From Agrobacterium arsenijevicii (GTDB taxonomy: Bacteria > Pseudomonadota > Alphaproteobacteria > Rhizobiales > Rhizobiaceae), in assembly GCA_000949895.1 (NCBI GenBank), contig JWIT01000030.1, positions 1 through 39,866 of the forward strand: a stretch of DNA of 39,866 nt, given 5' to 3'. Positions 1 to 9,800 of this stretch are shown here, in pieces (within the stretch, counting starts at the first letter, position 1; each line of letters starts with the position of its first letter). A model generated the notes under the pieces. That model had not been told where the DNA came from. It ran no database searches and was given only the letters and a program-made list of their open reading frames with translations. A program made the translations under genes and the position numbers.

Positions 1-177
1 CTGCAGCAGGTCGCGGGCGAGAGGCACGACAGTATCGCGCCCGAATTGTGCAATTACTGGGCCGCGCGTCTTCGTGTCACTGATTTCATCGGCCGCCGCG
101 CGGCTGTCGCCCAAAAGTGCGCAGCGTATTTGGGATCACGACACGCACAAATTAAAGTCTCAAAGCACGTCACATGA
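1..177 (+). CDS. Possible C-terminal end of a gene cut by the window edge
   Basis: Frame 1 is open from the first base to a TGA at 175-177 and encodes 58 residues, beginning LQQVAGERHDSI and ending KVSKHVT. The first ~45 codons mostly end in G or C, as in the clear genes of this window, while the last dozen do not. I do not recognise the protein. It converges on the chemoreceptor gene at 264. A chance open frame of this length is quite possible, so this is only a candidate partial gene. Confidence 0.35.
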   Translation: MQQVAGERHDSIAPELCNYWAARLRVTDFIGRRAAVAQKCAAYLGSRHAQIKVSKHVT

Positions 178-230
178 ATCCGATACAGCACGACGCGCCC
201 ATCGCAAGTCGATGCAACCCGTGCTGATGA

Positions 231-251
231 CCGAACCCAAACAGGGTTCGG
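231..251 (-). terminator. Hairpin just downstream of the chemoreceptor gene
   Basis: CCGAACCC (231-238) and GGGTTCGG (244-251) form a perfect 8-bp stem around a 5-nt loop, 12 bases past the chemoreceptor stop codon. No T-run follows on the minus strand, so it may be a weak or Rho-assisted terminator or an mRNA-stabilising hairpin. It could also serve the candidate plus-strand gene ending at 177. Confidence 0.55.
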
Positions 252-263
252 CATTCGCTTCGC

Positions 264-2609
264 TCAGAACTCTTCCCAGCTCTGAGCCGACACGGCCCTT
301 CCGGAATTGACCGTCACCATCCGTCCAATTGCAGCTGGACGCTTGAGATCTGGCTCGTGGACAGGCCTTGCAGTCTCCCGCATCTGCGATGCTATTTTGC
401 GCAGGCTTTCGGTTTGACTCCCAAGTTCGAACTGGGTCAACAGCCGTTTCAAGCCGGTGCTTTCTTCGGCAAGGCCAACACCGGCCGCACTCATCTCCTC
501 GACCATGGCGGCGTTTTGCTGGGTTGCCTGATCCATATGGTTGACGGCAGTATTGACCTCGGAAAGCCCGGCTGATTGCTCTTGGGCGGCAATTGCAATA
601 GCATCCATGTGAACATTGATTGCCTGAACGAATTCTTCGATCGAGGCTAACCCTTCGCCGGTGTCGCTTACAAGCTTAACCCCTTCGCCAACGGCTACTG
701 CTGAAGTTTGAATAAGTCCTTTGATCTCTTTTGCAGCACTAGCGGACCGCTGTGCAAGTTCACGGACTTCTTGTGCCACCACGGCAAAACCTTTGCCGGC
801 GTCGCCGGCTCTTGCGGCTTCGACGCCGGCATTGAGTGCGAGCAGATTCGTTTGGAAGGCAATCTCATCGATCACGCCGATAATCTGGCCAATCTGTTTC
901 GAGGAGGTTTCAATCCGCTCCATGGCTGCGACGGCGTTTCGCACCACCGCGCCCGACTCTCCCGCGCGCTTGCGCGCATCGCGCACAACATCGCGGGCTT
1001 CCGCAGAGCGTTTCGACGTCGCGGCAACGTTTGCCGTAATCTCTTCCAGTGCCGCAGCCGTCTCTTCCAGCGATGCTGCTTGCTGCTCGGTCCGCCGCGA
1101 AAGGTTATCGGACGCTTCGGAAATTTCCGTGGCTCCACCGCTGACCACCGAAACTGACTGATCAACCCTTTGTAAGGTTTGGCACAATTGCCGGACAGAT
1201 GTATTGAAATCGTCTCGCAGCGCCTCGAACTGCGGGGCAAATTGCTCATTGATCTCGCAAAGCATGTCGCCAGAAGCGAGCCGGCGAAGGCCGGTTGCCA
1301 GTGTGGCGGTCGCCCTGTTCAGACGCTCGTCCGCTTCTGCTTCCGCTCGCCGCTGCAATTCGATCCGCTCTTCTTCGTTGCGCCGCCGGTTTGCCTCCGC
1401 TTGCGCTTCCAGTTCCGCATTTCGGATGGCCGCGAGCCGGAAAACCTCGACGGAGCGCGCCATGTGGCCGATTTCGTCGCGGCGGGCGACTCCTGGCACA
1501 ACGATGTCGGATTTGCCTTCCGCAAGTGTGTGCATCGTCGCCGTCAGTTGTCCGACTGGACCGGTCACACGCCACAGGACGACACCAAGCCCAAACGCGG
1601 TAGCCAAGAAAGCCCCCAGCAAAGTCGCGCCATATAATATCAGACTTTCGAACGCGTCGCTGTAGGCAGCGTCCGCTCGTTCAGTCATATCGTCCATTGC
1701 CAGTGACGCCACCGAAGCGATCGTCAGCAGTGCCGGGGTCACTGAGCCGCGCCAATCGTCGATGCTGATCGTCGGCTTTTTGCCAGTGGACATGGCCTCG
1801 ACAAGCTGGGCTCTCATATCGGCGAACTTGCCGCTGAAATAGTTGCTGTCAGCCGTTGCGAAAGCGCTTTTGAGAGCTTCAGGTGTGTGGGGATGGTCGA
1901 CGAGTGTGCGGACGGCTGACCAGGCAAAGTTGGTGCTGACGTCGCTGGCCTGCAGCTTCCGGATTTCCTCCGCGTTCATCGGCCGGCCTTCGGCGATTGG
2001 GCCGTTCAGGATGATGGCTGCCACGCCCCCGGAGGCGCGGGTGGCCCAGGCGAATGCCCGCATCTGCACGATGTCCATCAACGTATTGTCAAGCGTGCGG
2101 ATTTCGACCTCGGTGGCATTGGAGGTTTTTTCCAGCTGCGCCAGAAAATCCGCCCCGACTGCCAGCACCTTGTCTGAAAGCTTGGCGTCACGCTGCGCCA
2201 ATTCGCGTTCAAGATTGGAATCGACGGATTTGCGCAGGTCGAGCACAATCCGATATTGTTGCTCAAGAGCGTCGATTACAGGCTGGAGCGATTGCGATTG
2301 CAGCCGCTCGCTGATCTTGAGTACCTCAACCATTGCTGCGTCGACTGCCAGGCGCTTTTGTGCGACGCTTTCCATGGCCCCTGCCGCCTGAGCCTTTTCA
2401 AGCGTTAGCGCTGTCGCGCTGTCGCCGCGTTCGCTTCTGAAGTTTAGAAGAGCTTGAAAAACGGTCTTGTCGAGCTGGGCATGCTCCGCGACGCTGCCAT
2501 AGGCTATGTAACGACGATAAGAGCTCAAAAGCTCATCGGTCACAACTGCGCAAAGCACAATGCTGATCAATAGGAAGGCGCTGATGAGGACATTTCGTAT
2601 AGATAACAT
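264..2609 (-). CDS. Methyl-accepting chemotaxis protein with large periplasmic domain and C-terminal WEEF tail
   Basis: This is a transmembrane chemoreceptor that signals through CheA/CheW. I start it at 2609 (MLSIRNVL, 781 residues), because GGAG lies 8 nt upstream; the frame extends 22 codons further to 2675, but those residues precede the natural TM1. Visible order: TM1 ~7-25; a ~300-residue helical sensor region whose start (FQALLNFRSERG) recalls nitrate/nitrite-sensor domains; TM2 ~324-346; HAMP ~348-400; a second HAMP-like stretch ~430-478; and the long methyl-accepting coiled coil with hairpin tip near IAFQTNLLALNAGVEAARAG (~583-601). It ends SWEEF, matching the tethering pentapeptide class (NWETF in E. 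coli Tar) that binds CheR/CheB. The ligand is unknown. No che genes are nearby, so it presumably feeds an array encoded elsewhere. Confidence 0.93.
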   Translation of the reverse strand: MLSIRNVLISAFLLISIVLCAVVTDELLSSYRRYIAYGSVAEHAQLDKTVFQALLNFRSERGDSATALTLEKAQAAGAMESVAQKRLAVDAAMVEVLKISERLQSQSLQPVIDALEQQYRIVLDLRKSVDSNLERELAQRDAKLSDKVLAVGADFLAQLEKTSNATEVEIRTLDNTLMDIVQMRAFAWATRASGGVAAIILNGPIAEGRPMNAEEIRKLQASDVSTNFAWSAVRTLVDHPHTPEALKSAFATADSNYFSGKFADMRAQLVEAMSTGKKPTISIDDWRGSVTPALLTIASVASLAMDDMTERADAAYSDAFESLILYGATLLGAFLATAFGLGVVLWRVTGPVGQLTATMHTLAEGKSDIVVPGVARRDEIGHMARSVEVFRLAAIRNAELEAQAEANRRRNEEERIELQRRAEAEADERLNRATATLATGLRRLASGDMLCEINEQFAPQFEALRDDFNTSVRQLCQTLQRVDQSVSVVSGGATEISEASDNLSRRTEQQAASLEETAAALEEITANVAATSKRSAEARDVVRDARKRAGESGAVVRNAVAAMERIETSSKQIGQIIGVIDEIAFQTNLLALNAGVEAARAGDAGKGFAVVAQEVRELAQRSASAAKEIKGLIQTSAVAVGEGVKLVSDTGEGLASIEEFVQAINVHMDAIAIAAQEQSAGLSEVNTAVNHMDQATQQNAAMVEEMSAAGVGLAEESTGLKRLLTQFELGSQTESLRKIASQMRETARPVHEPDLKRPAAIGRMVTVNSGRAVSAQSWEEF

Positions 2610-2855
2610 CGTTGTTGCTCCAAAAGCGACGCCGCGGGGGAGGATGGGTGATTTCAAAATTTTGTACCATTTCAATTAAAATTCTATTTCTACTTTGCTG
2701 CGCCGCAGCAAGAGTGCTGGCAAATATCTGAACAAGGAAGCTACCCGGAGAAGCGTCGAGGCCGGCATGCTGATCTCAGTGAAGTGGCCCGCCTTTGGAC
2801 GGGGTGGAATGCAAAACGATGGTATGATCCTGTTGCAATAGAGCGGGCCAAAGGT

Positions 2856-3078
2856 CTAGCCGTTTGCGACAAGGACCCGCAGAAACTGCCCTTCTACTGG
2901 GCTCTGTGGTGGATCGGTGAGGCGCCCGAGGGCGAGTGGCTTGCCCAGTTGAAGTTTACCCGGGGAGGTTAACCGGATCGATTTCGGTGACAGCGGCGAG
3001 TTCATCCATGAAGCCTTCGATCGCAGTGACATTTGCGTACGCACTGTGACCGAGCAACGTAGAGGAGCGTAGTAGCGG
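2856..3078 (-). pseudogene. Relic of a xanthine dehydrogenase-family molybdenum subunit
   Basis: Residues read on the minus strand between about 3078 and 2962 include AYANVTAIEGFMDELAAVTEIDPVN. This matches the conserved segment of aldehyde oxidase/xanthine dehydrogenase large subunits (usual form: ANVFAIESFMDELA...DPVEFR). A second reading frame just downstream (LALGRLTDPPQSPVEG) may continue it after a frameshift. About 40-70 residues remain of a protein of 700 or more, so it is non-functional. A plus-strand open frame at 2784-2972 overlaps this piece; I recognise nothing in it and take it for a shadow. The rest of 2610-3190 shows no gene. Confidence 0.5.
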
Positions 3079-3193
3079 CTTCGATGGCTGTCGCAAAGAC
3101 CGGCGACGATCGGACCGCACCCAGCCAGGGGTCCCATCGCGCTTGCGCGCCGGGGTGGCGATTGGGCCGGAATGAAATGGAGCGCGGTAAGTC

Positions 3194-3822
3194 GCAGATT
3201 TGCTAGTGAGAGAGGAGGAGATCAAGCTGGCCGATGCGGGCCTTTTGCAGGTAGATCACATCGCTCGGACAGTCGCTTATGCGGACATGCCGACCTGGAC
3301 ACCTTTTTTTACAACGTGATCTTCGAGACCGGCGAAACGCCTATAGTGGATATCGCCGATCCAGCGGGCGTGGTGCGCAGCCAGATGTTCGAGAACAGTT
3401 CGGGAAGCCTGCGGATCACCCTCAATGGCGCGGAGAACCGCTGCACGCTCGCGGGGCATTTCGTCGCCGAGACGCTCGGCGCCGGCGTTCAACACCTCGC
3501 CTTTCGGACGGAGGACATTTTCGCTGCTGCCGCTACCTTGCGCAGAAACGGTTTCAAGCTCCTTTCCATCTCGCCGAATTATTAGGACGATGTGGAGGCT
3601 CGCTTCGGCCTGAAAGCGGATCTCAGCAATCGGCTTCGGGTGGAAAACATCCTCTACGACCGTGACGAGCACAGCGAGTATTTCCAGCTCTATTCCCCCA
3701 GCTATGGCGAAGGCTTTTTCTTCGAGATCGTCCAACGGCGAGATGCTGGATACGGAGCTGACAACGCCATCTTTGCCGCCCTCAAAAGGCAACTCAGGCC
3801 GGAAGGCATGCCGAAAAGCTGA
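3194..3822 (+). pseudogene. C-terminal relic of a dehydroshikimate dehydratase / HPPD-like (VOC) protein
   Basis: The translated pieces match the C-terminal VOC half of the two-domain 'sugar phosphate isomerase/epimerase - 4-hydroxyphenylpyruvate dioxygenase' family (QuiC-type 3-dehydroshikimate dehydratases): LLQVDHIARTVAY, then VQHLAFRTEDIFAAA, then RVENILYDRD and FFFEIVQRRDAGYGADNA. Three defects are visible. The N-terminal TIM-barrel half is absent. The frame shifts at about 3296-3312, next to a run of seven T. An in-frame TAG at 3583-3585 sits where the family has Tyr in NYYDD. The three expected iron-ligand positions (His of VDHIA, His of VQHLAF, Glu of FFFEI) all survive, suggesting recent decay. 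Confidence 0.82.
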
Positions 3823-3991
3823 CAGCCACTTCCAAGATTCTTCACGCTCTCAAGATCGCCTGTGTCTCAGCGTGGCAATTGACCCAACCACGGGCTTCCA
3901 AGAGTAAACGCTGGTGGCTCTACAAATTACACCATTTCTCAACAACTTAAGCTAACTTTGCTGAGGATCAGTGTGCCGCGCCGGAACGGGG

Positions 3992-4564
3992 TCAAACTTC
4001 CGCGCTACGATCTTTTCCGTCTCGGCTGCCAGCCATCCGATCAAGCGTTCCGTCTCTCCAAAGAAGCTGGTGGACACCGACCATCGCTACATGTCCCGCT
4101 ACGAGTGCGAGCAACAGCCAAGCCAATGGCGAATGGAAGAGGCCACCAATCTCGGTCATCCAACGAACTCGATCACCGCCGCCTTCGATAAGCTTCAACC
4201 CGAAAGGGGCGAAGGTACGCCCCGAGCCGATTTGACGGATCAAAGCCAAACCTGGCACGGCTATCATCACGATGTATAGGATGGTGTGTCCAAACCTTGC
4301 TGCCCTACCCAGTACTCCGGACTGCTTTGGACGAGATGAGAGGTTGAATAGGCCCCATGCACCGCGCACGACGACCATCAGGAAAAGTAGAAAACCGATA
4401 TCACGGTGGAAAAACCAGAAAAACTTGGCCGCAGCGGTATCCTCTGCGAGTAGGTGAAGCGCCGCTCCAGTGAACTGCCAAGCAAATAGCAAAGCCATCG
4501 CCCAGTGCAACACTCTACTAACAGAACCGTAGGCGGTCCGATCGTCTCGTAAACTATTCATCAT
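3992..4564 (-). CDS. cybB: Cytochrome b561 family protein
   Basis: A 190-residue integral membrane di-haem b-type cytochrome, expected to pass electrons between the quinone pool and a periplasmic or membrane partner. Four hydrophobic helices are visible: ~16-38 (VLHWAMALLFAWQFTG), ~50-74, ~93-110 and ~145-168. Candidate haem-ligand histidines are H20, H53, H144 and H158/H165, as in bacterial CybB. The start has two consecutive ATGs; the first (4564) is 8 nt from GAGG and is preferred. It stands alone between relics and an IS5-type fragment, with no evident redox partner. Cytochromes often accompany molybdenum hydroxylases, and a relic of one lies 0.9 kb away, but a past link is only inference. 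Confidence 0.88.
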   Translation of the reverse strand: MMNSLRDDRTAYGSVSRVLHWAMALLFAWQFTGAALHLLAEDTAAAKFFWFFHRDIGFLLFLMVVVRGAWGLFNLSSRPKQSGVLGRAARFGHTILYIVMIAVPGLALIRQIGSGRTFAPFGLKLIEGGGDRVRWMTEIGGLFHSPLAWLLLALVAGHVAMVGVHQLLWRDGTLDRMAGSRDGKDRSAEV

Positions 4565-5751
4565 GACGTTGGCCTCTCATTTGAAGGATCTAATGTGGAA
4601 GATGCTCTGTTTTGCTGCAATGCAACAAAGTTCACGCGTCTCTCAAAATTTCGTGGGTTGGGTTCTTGAGCATGTTGCGGATCTTCATCTCTTAGAGCGA
4701 TGACAAAGGGCGCACCGTCGCGACGAAAGGATCCTTGAGCTACGGACTGCTACGGTCACGTCCCGGCATACCTCCTTGCTAGGCATCTTGCTAAGATCCC
4801 CGCGCGTCGCTGACGTTGTCCCACCGCCATCAACAGCCGATAGTGCCGCCGCCCTCCCCGCGTCGGCGCCGACCACGCGCGACTGGTGCCGGCAAACTTC
4901 ACTTGGGTTGGGTGTTGGGTGACGCTGGCGATCGAGACCTGCTCTTAGGGTCGGTCACGCAATCCCTCGATGCGATCATCGACCGGCAAATGGATGCTGC
5001 AGACTTGGCCGACCACCCGCGCAAGCGTCTCGCGACGCACCCGTTCGGCCCAAGCAAACATTACCGCTTCGACCGGTAGCATCCGTTCCCGCCAACGCGA
5101 TTGGCATCGTGTCGACGCGATATAAAGCAGTGCGTTCAAAACCTCGCGCAGTTCCGTTTTGCGGGATCGGTCGAGCCTGCGTGGCGTCGGCATAAGAGGA
5201 TCACAGCGTCTGTGTGAACAGCTGGGGATGCGCCTGGAGGGCCTTGTTCGAGGAGTTCTGATCGTTGAAGAAAGACAATGATCCAGCTGATCTACGAGAA
5301 CACGGTGCAATCTCTATTGGGCTGCGTTTCCGGGGTAGCCAAACCCAAATGACCCTCCGGGCTGAATATTCATATCAAACTGTGGTTCACACACCTGAGA
5401 AGGGTCGTAAGTGATGGATACCAATTGTTGGCTTGCGATCGCGATGTTGGTTTCGGCATATTCGTCGGCTGCAATGAATTCGGAATATTCCTGGTCGGCA
5501 GACTGATCGCGGTCACGGCGATCTGCCGTTTGACCAGAGCAAACGTCATCGGCCGCCGCCCAAAGGGCCTCGTTACATTTCCCGTCTGCATTTCTTTCGC
5601 GTTTGCCCCTGGCCCCAGTTTGGAGAGTGCGTACCGCCACCCTTCACGAAAGCATGACGGATATGTGATGAACATTACAGGAAGTTAATTCAAGATCTCT
5701 TAATCCGTCCAGCATGATGGTTCCATGGTGCAGCGCAATATGGGGGCGTTC
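4565..5751. other. 1.2-kb stretch without an intact gene
   Basis: Apart from the IS5-type fragment at 5074-5193 I see no gene-like signal. A minus-strand frame at 5314-5640 (108 codons, ending FGFGYPGNAAQ) is open, but its N-terminal half is low-quality and I recognise nothing in it. No regulator is encoded here, although this is the region upstream of the efflux operon, so any promoter or operator for that operon should lie in its last ~150 bases. Confidence 0.5.
5074..5193 (-). mobile_element. IS5-family transposase fragment
   Basis: Forty codons starting with ATG at 5193 include SRKTELREVLNALLYIAST, then CQ and a displaced RMLP. This is the hallmark N-terminal segment of IS5/IS427-type transposases (typical form: TDLREVVNAILYIASTGCQWRMLP). 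The motif is interrupted inside the CQWRMLP block, and nothing downstream matches the rest of a transposase. It is a dead fragment; no terminal repeats could be identified. Confidence 0.65.
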
Positions 5752-6846
5752 ATGAACTGGATTAAAGGTGTTTTGGTGGCCGTGGTCGCCGCCGGATGTG
5801 GTGCTGCGAGCGTTCACTGGAAGCTGATAGATCCCGCGGCGCTCTTTCCAGCAACAGCCGCGACGCCTTCGAGAGCAGGTTCGCCTCAGATCGCGTCTGT
5901 CGAGGTTTCGACCACAACACAAGTCCCGGTCACGAACGACCTCAGCGCGATCGGCACGCTTATGTCCGATGAGACCGTGCATCTTGCACCGGAAGTACCA
6001 GGACGCATTGCCACGATCCGGATGAAGGAGGGGCAGGCGGTCAAGGCGGGTGACCTTCTTCTCAGTTTCGACAATGCCTTGGCCAAAGCCAGTGAGGAAG
6101 AAGCCAAGGTCCGACTAGACCTTGCTATTGTCAACTACGAACGGACGGATCGCCTTGCCAAGACCGGAATCGGCACGGCACAGGACCTGGACACAGCGAG
6201 GGCCGAACGCAACACGGCGAACGCCCTCCTGAACTCACAGCGCGTGCAACTTTCAAAACTCGACATCGTGGCACCTGTCGACGGGGTCGTCGGATTTCGC
6301 AATGTTTCGGTCGGCAGCTATGTCGGCGTGGGCGCCATCATCGTCAATCTCGAAAAGATCGATGCTCTGAAGGTCGCTTTCAAGGTGCCCGAGACGGATC
6401 TTCAGAAGGTCGCCATCGGACAGCCCATTGAGATTGCGGTAGATGCCATTCCTGGCAAAACGTTCGAAGGGACCGTTTACGCCATCGATCCGATGCTGGA
6501 CGTCAACGGTCGGTCCCTCAGCGTCCGGGCACGACTTGTCAATCCCGGTCTCGCGCTGCGGCCTGGCCTGTTCGCCCGGATCACGGTGAAGGGACAGAGC
6601 GAGCGGCAAGTCGTCACAGTACCCGAAGCCGCGATCGTGGCACGCGGGCAGGATCGATTCGTCTGGATGGTGACAGACGGAAAAGTGAGCGAAACGAAAG
6701 TGACTGTCATCGGGCGTACACTGGGTACGGCGCAGATCGACGGTCTTCCTCCGGGATCTGTCGTGGTTACCGCCGGACATGCACGCCTACGCAACGGTGC
6801 AGGCGTTAACGTCGTTGGCAGCGCGCAGCCACAAGCAGGGAGCTAA
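5752..6846 (+). CDS. RND efflux periplasmic adaptor (membrane fusion protein)
   Basis: The adaptor links an inner-membrane RND pump to an outer-membrane channel. The start at 5752 (MNWIKGVLVAVVAAGCG, 364 residues) is preferred over a frame opening at 5725, because GGGGG lies 7 nt upstream of it. Visible parts: an N-terminal membrane anchor/signal (to ~24); a first lipoyl half (VPGRIATIRMKEGQAVKAGDLL); a helical hairpin ~115-165; a second lipoyl half (VAPVDGVVGFRNVSVGSYVG); a beta-barrel (IEIAVDAIPGKTFEGTVYAI); and a membrane-proximal domain ending near the C-terminus. The pump gene follows after 6 nt. No outer-membrane channel or regulator gene is adjacent, so the complex probably borrows a TolC-like channel. 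Confidence 0.93.
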   Translation: MNWIKGVLVAVVAAGCGAASVHWKLIDPAALFPATAATPSRAGSPQIASVEVSTTTQVPVTNDLSAIGTLMSDETVHLAPEVPGRIATIRMKEGQAVKAGDLLLSFDNALAKASEEEAKVRLDLAIVNYERTDRLAKTGIGTAQDLDTARAERNTANALLNSQRVQLSKLDIVAPVDGVVGFRNVSVGSYVGVGAIIVNLEKIDALKVAFKVPETDLQKVAIGQPIEIAVDAIPGKTFEGTVYAIDPMLDVNGRSLSVRARLVNPGLALRPGLFARITVKGQSERQVVTVPEAAIVARGQDRFVWMVTDGKVSETKVTVIGRTLGTAQIDGLPPGSVVVTAGHARLRNGAGVNVVGSAQPQAGS

Positions 6847-6852
6847 CCGACC

Positions 6853-9800
6853 ATGGGACTGTCAGAAATCTGCATCCGACGGCCGGTGTTCGCGACCGTG
6901 CTCAGCCTTTTGCTACTCCTTGTGGGCTTCGTGTCCTATCAACGGCTGACGGTACGCGAGTATCCGAACATCGACGAGCCAGTCGTCTCGGTGGTCACGC
7001 AGTATCCCGGTGCTTCGGCAAGCATCATGGAGAGCCAGGTCACCCAGGTGCTGGAGGGGTCGATCGCTGGCATTGAAGGTATCGACGTGCTGGAATCGAC
7101 CAGCCGCGCCGAGTCCAGCCGTATCACCGTCCGCTTTCGACTCGAAGTGGACCCGAACGTCGCGGCAAGCGACGTTCGGGACCGCGTAAGCCGCGTGCGC
7201 CAGCGCCTGCCCGATGAGATCACCGAACCCGTAATCTCGAAGGTCGAGGCCGATGCCCAGCCCGTCGTCTTCGTCGTCTTCCGCAGCGACAATGTCTCAG
7301 CACTCGCCCTGACAGACTATATCGATCGTAATGTCATCGACCGCTTCAAGAACGTTACCGGCGTTGCCGACGTCCAGATCCTTGGCGAACGACGCTATGC
7401 CATGCGAATCTGGATAGACCGTGAACGTCTCGCCTCCCTGGGCCTCAGCGTGCAGGATATCGAGGACACGCTTGCCAAACAGAATGTCGAGATTCCGGCC
7501 GGGCGGATCGAAAGCGGCGACCGCGAATTCACTATTCTGTCGAAAACCTCCATCGCTTCGGTCGAAGCGTTCGAAAACCTCATCGTCAAGAGAGCAAGTG
7601 GCGCTCTGGTGCGCCTTGGCGAAGTCGCACGCGTTGAACTCGGCGCCGCCGACGAACGCCGGGCCAGCCGCTTCAATGGCGAGAGTGCCGTCGTCATCGG
7701 CATCATCAAGCAGGCCGTCGCCAATCCGCTAGACGTCTCGCAGGGCGTGCGTGCGCTTCTGCCCGGTATCAATGCCGATCTTCCCAACGGGATTACTGCT
7801 GCGGTCGGCAACGACAACTCCGTCTTCATCGAGCAGGCGATCGGTGCGGTCTACATGACGATCGTCGAGGCCATTGTTCTTGTGCTGTTCGTTATCGTCA
7901 TCTTCCTGCGCTCGGCGCGGGCTTCGATCATCCCGATCGTCACAATCCCTGTCTCGCTCGTGACGACCTGCGCCATCATGTACTTGCTCGGCTTCTCGAT
8001 GAACACGCTGACACTTCTTGCCCTCGTGCTGGCAATCGGTCTCGTTGTCGACGATGCGATCGTTGTGCTGGAGAACATCTTCCGGCACATCGAAAATGGC
8101 ATGAAGCCCTTCGAGGCGGCGATCAAGGGCACGCGAGAGATCGGCTTCGCCGTGATCGCGATGACGGTGACGCTGGCGGCCGTTTATGCGCCCGTAGCTT
8201 TCGCAGCGGGACGCACCGGAAAGCTCTTCCTGGAATTCGCACTAACTCTCGCAGGTGCCGTGGTCATCTCGGGGTTCGTGGCTCTGACGCTGACACCGAT
8301 GATGTGTTCCAGACTTCTGAGACATCAGGAAAAGCCCGGACGCATCTCCGCCTTCATCGAGCGACAGCTAACGGGACTCGAATCAGGCTATCGACGGCTG
8401 CTGACGGCTTCCTTGAGGATACGACCGGTGATCGCCATTATCGCGGTCATCGTTGCTGCGGGAAGTGTGTTCTTCTACGTTCAGTTGCCGCAGGAACTTG
8501 CGCCTGTTGAGGATCGCGGCGTCATTCGCGTCCTGGGCACGGCTCCGGAGGGCTCGACGCTGGCCTATACCGAGCGTTATTCCCGCCAGGTAGAGGATAT
8601 ATTGCGGCCCTATTCTGAGATTGGCAGCATTCAGGCGATCAACGGCATGCCAGAAGTCAATCGATTTCTCATCCTGGGCAGGCTGAAGGCCTGGGACGAA
8701 CGGGGCCGTTCGCAGCAGGAGATCGTAGCCGAGCTTTTGCCGAAACTACGCGCTGTTGCGGGCGTCAACGCCTTTGCCAATAACCCACCTTCGCTCGGCA
8801 CCTCCAACAACGCGCGCCCGATAGAGTTCGTGCTACAAAGTTCGGCAAGCTACGCCGAACTCGACGAACTGACGAAGCGTTATCTCGAGCGGTTATCCGA
8901 CTATCCGGCGGTGACCAACGTCGACACGGACCTGAAGCTCAACAAGCCCGAGATGACCGTGGAGATCGATCGTCAAAAAGCCGCTGACCTCGGCATCGAT
9001 ATCGCGGTGATCGGCCGGACGCTGGAAACGCTTCTTGGCAGCCGGCAGGTGACCCGTTTCGAAATGAATGGCGAGCAATACGATGTCTACGTGCAACTTG
9101 CTGCCGAAGATCGTCAATCGCCGTCAGCCCTCCAGTCTATCTTCCTGCGCACCATCAACGGCGAAATGGTTGAACTGTCCAATCTCGTGAAGGTGACCGA
9201 GACGGTTGCGCCACAGGAACTCAAGCGTTTCAACCAGATGCGCTCTGTAACCATCTCGGCCAACCTTGCTCCGGGTTACTCGACCGGCGACGTTCTGGCC
9301 TATATGGAAACTCTGAAACGCGAGGTACTGCCAGAGAACGTCCTGACGGATGCTTCGGGCCCCAGCCGCGAGTTTCTGGCGTCGGGGCAGAGCCTGGCGG
9401 TGGTATTCGTCCTGGCACTCGGCTTCATCTATCTCGTACTCGCCGCGCAGTTTGAAAGTTTTCGAGATCCATTGATCATCATGATCTCGGTTCCGCTATC
9501 GATGACCGGCGCATTGGCGGCGCTTTATCTCTCGGGCGGTTCGCTCAACGTCTACTCGCAGATCGGTCTAGTGACACTAGTCGGCCTCATCACCAAGCAT
9601 GGCATACTGATCGTTGAGTTCGCCAACCAGCAGCGGGAAGAGGGTCGAGATGTGCTGACGGCGGTCATTGACGCCGCCTCGCAGCGCCTTAGGCCTATTC
9701 TGATGACCACCGGCGCCATGGTTCTCGGTGCAATGCCTCTCGCATTCGCCACGGGTGCAGGTGCGGAAAGCCGGCAGCAGATCGGCTGGGTGATCGTTGG

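Noticed and set aside
3583..3585. In-frame TAG in the VOC relic as a possible recoded (pyrrolysine-type) codon
   Set aside because: The same gene also has a frameshift and lacks its N-terminal half, so simple decay explains the stop.
5314..5640. 108-codon minus-strand frame upstream of the efflux operon as its regulator
   Set aside because: No helix-turn-helix or other domain is visible and two other frames overlap it equally well; it is treated as non-coding.
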